Assembly (NCBI GenBank): GCA_902803675.1
Contig: CADCQZ010000466.1
Location: forward strand, 1 to 10,391
DNA length: 10,391 nt
Direction: 5' to 3'
DNA from: an uncultured Eubacteriales bacterium
GTDB lineage: Bacteria > Bacillota_A > Clostridia > Christensenellales > Aristaeellaceae
Shown: in pieces, positions 6,799-10,391 of the stretch
Layout of the letters: each line of letters opens with the position of its first letter
How positions within the stretch are numbered: position 1 is the first letter of the stretch
Program-made: the position numbers and the translations under genes
Notes under the pieces: generated by a model
Told to the model about the DNA's origin: nothing
What the model saw: the letters and a program-made list of their open reading frames with translations, nothing else
The model's database searches: none

Positions 6799-7716
6799 TC
6801 AATCTTTATTTCTGAGATCGTTGATCCTTTGATCCAGTTCTCTGGCGGCTGAATAACCCATGCGCTTCAGGCTGAAATTCCGCGCGGCCACCTCGATGAT
6901 GATGGCCAGGTTCCTTCCGGGCCTGACGGGCATCAGGATCTTCGCGATATCCACGTCCATGATGGTGGTATAGGTGTCCGTCAGCCCCAGGCGCTCATAA
7001 GCCTTATCCTCTTTCCAGTTCTCCAGCTGGATGACCAGGTCGATGGATTTGGTGGTCAGCACCGCGCCGATGCCGAACATGGCCTTGATATCGATGACCC
7101 CGATGCCCCTGATCTCCATCAAATGCCTGATGGTCGCCGGGGATTCGCCGATCAGCCTGTTGTCGGCCACCTTGACGATGTCCACCCGGTCATCCGCCAC
7201 CAGCTGATGGCCGCGCTTGATCAGCTCCAGGGCCGCTTCGCTCTTGCCGGCGCCGCTGTCGCCGGTGATCAGGATCCCGACGCCGTAAACGTCCAGCAGC
7301 ACGCCGTGCATGCTGGAGCGGGGGGCCAGGCAGCGGCTCAGATAGGTGATCGCGGAAACGGAAAAGGTAGTGGTCTGCTTGTCGGTGCCGAACACGGGGA
7401 TGTCCCGGGCCCGGGCCAGCTCGATCAGTTCCTGCGGGGGCGTCATTTTGCGGCAGACGATCACGCAGGGCAGGTCGTAGGAAAAGTAAGTCTCCAGCCT
7501 TTTGCGGAGCACGTCCTTGGGAAGGGACGCCAGATAGCTCATCTCCACCAGGCCGATCACCTGGGGACGCTCATAGGCGAAATACTCGTAAAACCCGGAC
7601 AGCTGCAGGCCCGGGCGGTTCAGGTCGGCCGAATACAGATCCCATTCCGTTTTGGAGGAGGGGGAGAGGGTGGTCAGATTCAGCTGGTCCGTAAAGGCTT
7701 TGATATCGACCTTCAC
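6799..7716 (-). CDS. hprK: HPr kinase/phosphorylase (carbon catabolite control)
   Basis: The 305-residue protein has the family's usual length and layout. An N-terminal domain (about 1-130) precedes a P-loop kinase domain with conserved H137, the Walker A motif GDSGAGKS at 152-159, HQLVADDRVDI at 170-180, the signature MEIRGIGVIDI at 200-210, and the loop PVRPGRNLAIIIEVAARNF near the C terminus that contacts HPr. It adds or removes phosphate on a serine of HPr in answer to ATP, pyrophosphate and glycolytic intermediates, which controls CcpA-dependent catabolite repression and PTS transport in Firmicutes. The start is GTG at 7716, with GAGG 7 nt upstream that overlaps the end of the capA-like gene; the two genes are 9 nt apart. 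Neither HPr nor CcpA is in the window. Confidence 0.97.
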   Translation of the reverse strand: MKVDIKAFTDQLNLTTLSPSSKTEWDLYSADLNRPGLQLSGFYEYFAYERPQVIGLVEMSYLASLPKDVLRKRLETYFSYDLPCVIVCRKMTPPQELIELARARDIPVFGTDKQTTTFSVSAITYLSRCLAPRSSMHGVLLDVYGVGILITGDSGAGKSEAALELIKRGHQLVADDRVDIVKVADNRLIGESPATIRHLMEIRGIGVIDIKAMFGIGAVLTTKSIDLVIQLENWKEDKAYERLGLTDTYTTIMDVDIAKILMPVRPGRNLAIIIEVAARNFSLKRMGYSAARELDQRINDLRNKD

Positions 7717-7725
7717 TTTCTCACC

Positions 7726-8802
7726 TCAATTGGACGCGTTGTCCGCCTCATACCGGGGCACGTAATCCTGCACGGCGCCGATGCCGTCCACGTAAGGATT
7801 CAGCGGGAACGGGGTATCGAACTGGATCAGGGCGAGCGCGTTTTCGGCGCCCTCATCCTTGACCAGGATGGGCCTGTAGTCGTTGTACACGGCGTTCCCG
7901 GAGTACTGGGCCGGGATCAGGTTGAGCTGATGGCCCAGATACTTCCCGTTCCTGTCGAAATCGAAGGTGAACTGGGCCAGCACGGTATACAGCGCGCGCA
8001 TGGCTTTGTTCCCGCCGAACACGAAATTGCCCAGGCTGTAGAGCACTGTGGCGCCGTCATAAACGTCCATGCCCTGCAGCACATGGGGGTGGTGGCCCAC
8101 CACGGCGCAGCAGCCGTTGCGGATGAAGAACGCGGCCAGCTTTTCCATGCCGGGGTCGCGGCGCGTGGAATACTCGCTCCCGCCGTGGAATACCGCGACG
8201 ATGCAGGAACAGTCCGCGTCATGGAGGGCCTGGAGATCCTGCTTGATCAGCTCCAGATTGCTCCACCAGAAGGAGATGTACAGGCCGATGAAGCCGATCC
8301 GGATATTGCCCTTCTCCCAGACCCAGGTCTTGTGTACATCCCGCGCGGAGGCGAACCAGGGGATGCCGATGGCTTCCAGCGTGTCGATGGTGGACATCAG
8401 GCCCAGCCGGCCGTAATCCTCCGTGTGATTGTTGGCCAGGCTCACCGCTTCGATGGAGCTGACCTTCAGGATCTGGGCGAAGTCCGGCTCGGAGCGGAAA
8501 TTGTAGGTCTTCTCGACCTTGCCGGCTTCGGAGTCATAGAACACGCTCTCGAGATTGGCGACGGTCAGATCGTCGTTCTCCAGGATATCCAGTACGCCGG
8601 AAAAGGGATAATCATAGCCCCTGGCCAGGATGTACTGTACGAAAGACGTCTCCCGGTTGCGTTCCCGCTGCTCGCTGCCCAGGGTACAGTCCCCCAGAAA
8701 GGTGATCTTGACCGACTGGGTCCCCGCCGGCTGCTCAGCCAGGGCGCTGAGGGTGAAGACGGGAAGCATCAGGATCGCGAGAACAGCACATAACCAACGC
8801 AT
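7726..8802 (-). CDS. Secreted CapA-family (PGA_cap) metallophosphatase-fold protein
   Basis: The 358-residue protein has a signal peptide (MRWLCAVLAILMLPVFTLSALA, probable cleavage after residue 22). The rest is a PGA_cap domain of calcineurin-like phosphatase fold: ITFLGDCTLG (D38), VANLES (N83, E85), SLANNHTEDYG (N124, H126), VFHGGSEY (H206), VVGHHPHVLQG (H237, H238, H240), and YSLGNFVFGG (N259). These are likely metal ligands. Relatives include CapA/PgsA of poly-gamma-glutamate capsule synthesis, but many family members occur without capsule genes, as here, so no capsule role is claimed. The ATG at 8802 is preferred over the GTG at 8808, because GAGG (8810-8813) is 7 nt from the former and only 1 nt from the latter. 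It is the first gene of the operon. Confidence 0.92.
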   Translation of the reverse strand: MRWLCAVLAILMLPVFTLSALAEQPAGTQSVKITFLGDCTLGSEQRERNRETSFVQYILARGYDYPFSGVLDILENDDLTVANLESVFYDSEAGKVEKTYNFRSEPDFAQILKVSSIEAVSLANNHTEDYGRLGLMSTIDTLEAIGIPWFASARDVHKTWVWEKGNIRIGFIGLYISFWWSNLELIKQDLQALHDADCSCIVAVFHGGSEYSTRRDPGMEKLAAFFIRNGCCAVVGHHPHVLQGMDVYDGATVLYSLGNFVFGGNKAMRALYTVLAQFTFDFDRNGKYLGHQLNLIPAQYSGNAVYNDYRPILVKDEGAENALALIQFDTPFPLNPYVDGIGAVQDYVPRYEADNASN

Positions 8803-8809
8803 CGGCACA

Positions 8810-8813
8810 CCTC
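8810..8813 (-). promoter_or_regulatory. Ribosome binding site that fixes the CapA-like start at 8802
   Basis: On the minus strand GAGG lies 7 nt before the ATG at 8802 but only 1 nt before the GTG at 8808. This trims two residues from the longest possible frame. Confidence 0.75.
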
Positions 8814-8834
8814 GAAACGGAAAAGTCTCCTATC

Positions 8835-8863
8835 AATATACATTCTCGCGGCCCAAAAGTCAA
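8835..8863 (-). promoter_or_regulatory. Sigma-A promoter of the capA-like/hprK/ROK/asnS operon
   Basis: On the minus strand a -35 TTGACT (8858-8863) and a -10 TATATT (8835-8840) are 17 nt apart. Transcription would start near 8828, leaving a short leader of about 26 nt. No cre-like operator or riboswitch is evident in that leader. Confidence 0.75.
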
Positions 8864-8905
8864 TTATTCACTGCCGGCGGGAGGCGTTCTTTGCGTTCCT
8901 GATAC

Positions 8906-8934
8906 TTGTGGTTTTCATGAACCTTTGGTATAAT
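8906..8934 (+). promoter_or_regulatory. Extended -10 promoter of the NAGPA-domain gene
   Basis: A perfect -10 TATAAT (8929-8934) is preceded by TGG, giving an extended -10. The -35 TTGTGG (8906-8911), 17 nt away, is weak, as is usual for extended -10 promoters. Transcription would start near 8941, about 33 nt before the start codon. The two divergent -35 regions are about 42 bp apart. Confidence 0.75.
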
Positions 8935-8973
8935 CATAAGGTATGTCATCAACTGTGAAGGGAAGGTCGCAGC

Positions 8974-9912
8974 ATGCTCAGACTGTTCAAGCTGTTTTTA
9001 CCGGCGCTTATGGCGGCCGTGATCTTGTCCGGCGCTGCCGCAGAAGGGCTCCCGATGGATTCCACGGCGATCGCGCCGCCCCCGAAGGACGAATGCTATA
9101 TCTCCGACACCCAGTACCGGGACGATTCCATCAGCGTGGATATCTTCGACGGGGAATATATGGGCGTCCATTACACCTGTGCCCGCGTCAGGATCAGCCA
9201 TCCCTCCCAGCTCAGGACCGTGCCGGCCAGGCAGGTCCGCAAGCCGGACGCCATGTTCGGCGCCTGGGATACCAACGAGGCCCGGGGCGGCGCCATGGCG
9301 AAGGCCGTCAACGCGGTGGTGGGCATCAACGGGGATTTCTACACCTCGGAAAAATGCTTCGTGGTCATGCGCCAGTCCACCCAGGTGAGGAACAGCGCCA
9401 ACGGCCTGTTCGACGTGCTGGTGATCGACAAAAACGGTGACTTTGACGCGATCTACAACTGCAAGAGGGCCGATTACGCGGCTTATTACGAGCAGCATCA
9501 CGACGATATGTATCAGGCTTTCTGCTTCGGGCCCGTGCTGGTCCGGGACGGTGAGAGCGTGATCGACGAGAAATTCCGCAACGGATACATGATCTCGGAC
9601 AAGCTGACCCAGCGGGTGGCCATCGCCCAGATCGATACCCTGGATTATATGATCATCACCTGTGACGGGGACGCGATCTTCTATACCTTCGGCCTGGATG
9701 TGTATAACTTTGCCGCGCTCTGTGAGGAGCTGGGCAAAGCCGCGGCACCCGGCGGGTTCAGGATGGCCTACAATCTTGACGGCGGCAACAGCGCCACCCT
9801 GGTCTTCCGGCAAAGGAACGACAAGGGAGAACTGGTGTTCAACAAGCTGAATATGCCGGAAAGGGAGAGGGACCTGGCGGACATGATCTGCTTCGTGAGC
9901 CTGGGTGAATAA
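8974..9912 (+). CDS. Secreted phosphodiester glycosidase-domain protein (NAGPA/DUF2233)
   Basis: The 312-residue protein has a signal peptide (basic MLRLFK, hydrophobic core about 7-22, AAA cleavage region at 21-23). The mature part shows the NAGPA (phosphodiester glycosidase, DUF2233) pattern: VVGINGDFYT at 115-124, FGPVLVRDG at 185-193, the conserved R214 in QRVAIAQ, a core strand DYMIITCDGD at 224-233, and the hallmark YNLDGGNSATLVF at 266-278. Family members cleave sugar-phosphodiester bonds, for example in lysosomal targeting or bacterial teichoic-acid and exopolysaccharide turnover. The bacterial substrate here is not known. The ATG at 8974 has GAAGGGAAGG about 7 nt upstream. It is transcribed divergently from the CapA-like gene, so two extracytoplasmic envelope-type proteins flank one intergenic region. 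Confidence 0.9.
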   Translation: MLRLFKLFLPALMAAVILSGAAAEGLPMDSTAIAPPPKDECYISDTQYRDDSISVDIFDGEYMGVHYTCARVRISHPSQLRTVPARQVRKPDAMFGAWDTNEARGGAMAKAVNAVVGINGDFYTSEKCFVVMRQSTQVRNSANGLFDVLVIDKNGDFDAIYNCKRADYAAYYEQHHDDMYQAFCFGPVLVRDGESVIDEKFRNGYMISDKLTQRVAIAQIDTLDYMIITCDGDAIFYTFGLDVYNFAALCEELGKAAAPGGFRMAYNLDGGNSATLVFRQRNDKGELVFNKLNMPERERDLADMICFVSLGE

Positions 9913-10391
9913 ATGGAGCCTGTTGTCATCAGTGTTTTCGGCGGCGAGGTAACGATCTACGGCATCCTGGCCGTGGTCATCGCTCTTTTGGCCTGTGTGT
10001 CGTCGGAGGCTGTATTCGCGCGCCGCGGCCTGCCGCGGGGCTTCGGCCTGAAGGCTTCCCTGTTCAGCGCGTTCTTCGGTCTCATCGCCGGAAGGGGGCT
10101 CTACTGCGCCCTGCAGGCGGAGAGACTTTTCTATGATCCCATGGGGAAATTCCTGGGCGCGGGTCCTTTTTTCGATCTCCGGTACGGCAGCGTCAATGTG
10201 ATCGGTGTGCTCTTCGGCTGTTTCCTGGCCCTGTGGCTGTTTGCCCGGCTCAGCCGTGTTTCATTCTCGCGGTCGCTGGAAGCCGCTGTTTTTCCGGGTC
10301 TTTTCTGCTTCGCGGCGCTGCGGTTCATCGAGCCTCTCAGCGGCCAGGGCTACGGTCCCATCCTGCGGAGCGGTTTCCTCAGCCGTGTGCC
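9913..10391 (+). CDS. Divergent Lgt-like membrane protein (5' part, cut by the window end)
   Basis: The first 159 codons are present; the gene continues past the window. The ATG directly follows the stop of the NAGPA gene (TAAATG) with no strong ribosome binding site, so it is probably translationally coupled. Hydrophobic segments lie at about 14-31, 47-63, 93-112 and 122-138. The order of motifs matches prolipoprotein diacylglyceryl transferase: VTIYGILA (Y16), AGRGLY (60-64), a glycine-rich segment before LFARLSR, then RFIEPLSGQGYG (137-148), which lines up with the RxGNFxNGExxG signature. The arginine and the glycines are kept, but the signature asparagine is E140 and the histidine of the HGG motif is not found. 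It is an Lgt homologue by pattern; whether it modifies lipoproteins is uncertain. No symbol is given for that reason. Confidence 0.75.
   Translation, partial: MEPVVISVFGGEVTIYGILAVVIALLACVSSEAVFARRGLPRGFGLKASLFSAFFGLIAGRGLYCALQAERLFYDPMGKFLGAGPFFDLRYGSVNVIGVLFGCFLALWLFARLSRVSFSRSLEAAVFPGLFCFAALRFIEPLSGQGYGPILRSGFLSRV

Noticed and set aside
7123..8793. Long plus-strand frame of 556 codons opposite hprK and the CapA-like gene
   Set aside because: It is an antisense shadow that spans two real genes with clear family motifs on the other strand.

Overview
The window looks like chromosomal DNA of a GC-rich, Gram-positive-type member of the Clostridia (Firmicutes). The reasons are an HPr kinase/phosphatase gene, strong GGAGG-type ribosome binding sites before nearly every gene, several sigma-A style promoters with 17-bp spacers, rho-independent terminators, and tRNA genes with encoded CCA. 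A gut- or rumen-associated Christensenellales/Oscillospirales-type lineage is my guess from the overall feel of the proteins; it is not proven here. There is no sign of a phage, IS element, CRISPR array or other mobile cargo, and codon use looks even throughout.

Left part (1-1480). The 3' end of an unrecognised gene is followed by a minus-strand tRNA unit: initiator tRNA-fMet, then elongator tRNA-Met 2 nt downstream. This unit has a perfect consensus promoter and a strong terminator. A 20-bp perfect palindrome sits just upstream of the tRNA promoter. Next, on the plus strand, a gene with its own promoter and terminator encodes a small secreted protein with a proline/threonine-rich linker.

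Middle-left (1507-4343). Four plus-strand genes are packed as a probable operon: a NYN-nuclease-fold protein with two C-terminal OST-HTH/LOTUS-like modules, a membrane-anchored family 2 glycosyltransferase, a 68-residue DUF1858-type CxxC protein, and a pRiA4b ORF-3-like protein. A hairpin terminator ends the unit and faces the terminator of the opposing operon.

Middle-right (4376-8863). A four-gene minus-strand operon is read in the order secreted CapA-like (PGA_cap) protein, HPr kinase/phosphatase (hprK), ROK-family sugar kinase (probable glucokinase), and asparaginyl-tRNA synthetase (asnS). It has a promoter at the right end and a GC-rich terminator at the left end. HprK and the ROK kinase together suggest a sugar-uptake and carbon-catabolite-control theme. 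AsnS and the CapA-like protein appear to share only the transcript.

Right part (8906-10391). Divergent from that operon, a promoter with an extended -10 drives a secreted phosphodiester-glycosidase (NAGPA/DUF2233) domain protein. It is followed with no gap by a multi-spanning membrane protein, cut by the window end, that aligns with prolipoprotein diacylglyceryl transferase (Lgt) but lacks some of its key residues.

Most of this is ordinary housekeeping and cell-envelope sequence. The points most worth a second look are the NYN/OST-HTH operon, the divergent Lgt-like protein, and the palindrome beside the tRNA promoter. I do not see convincing evidence for a wholly new system.
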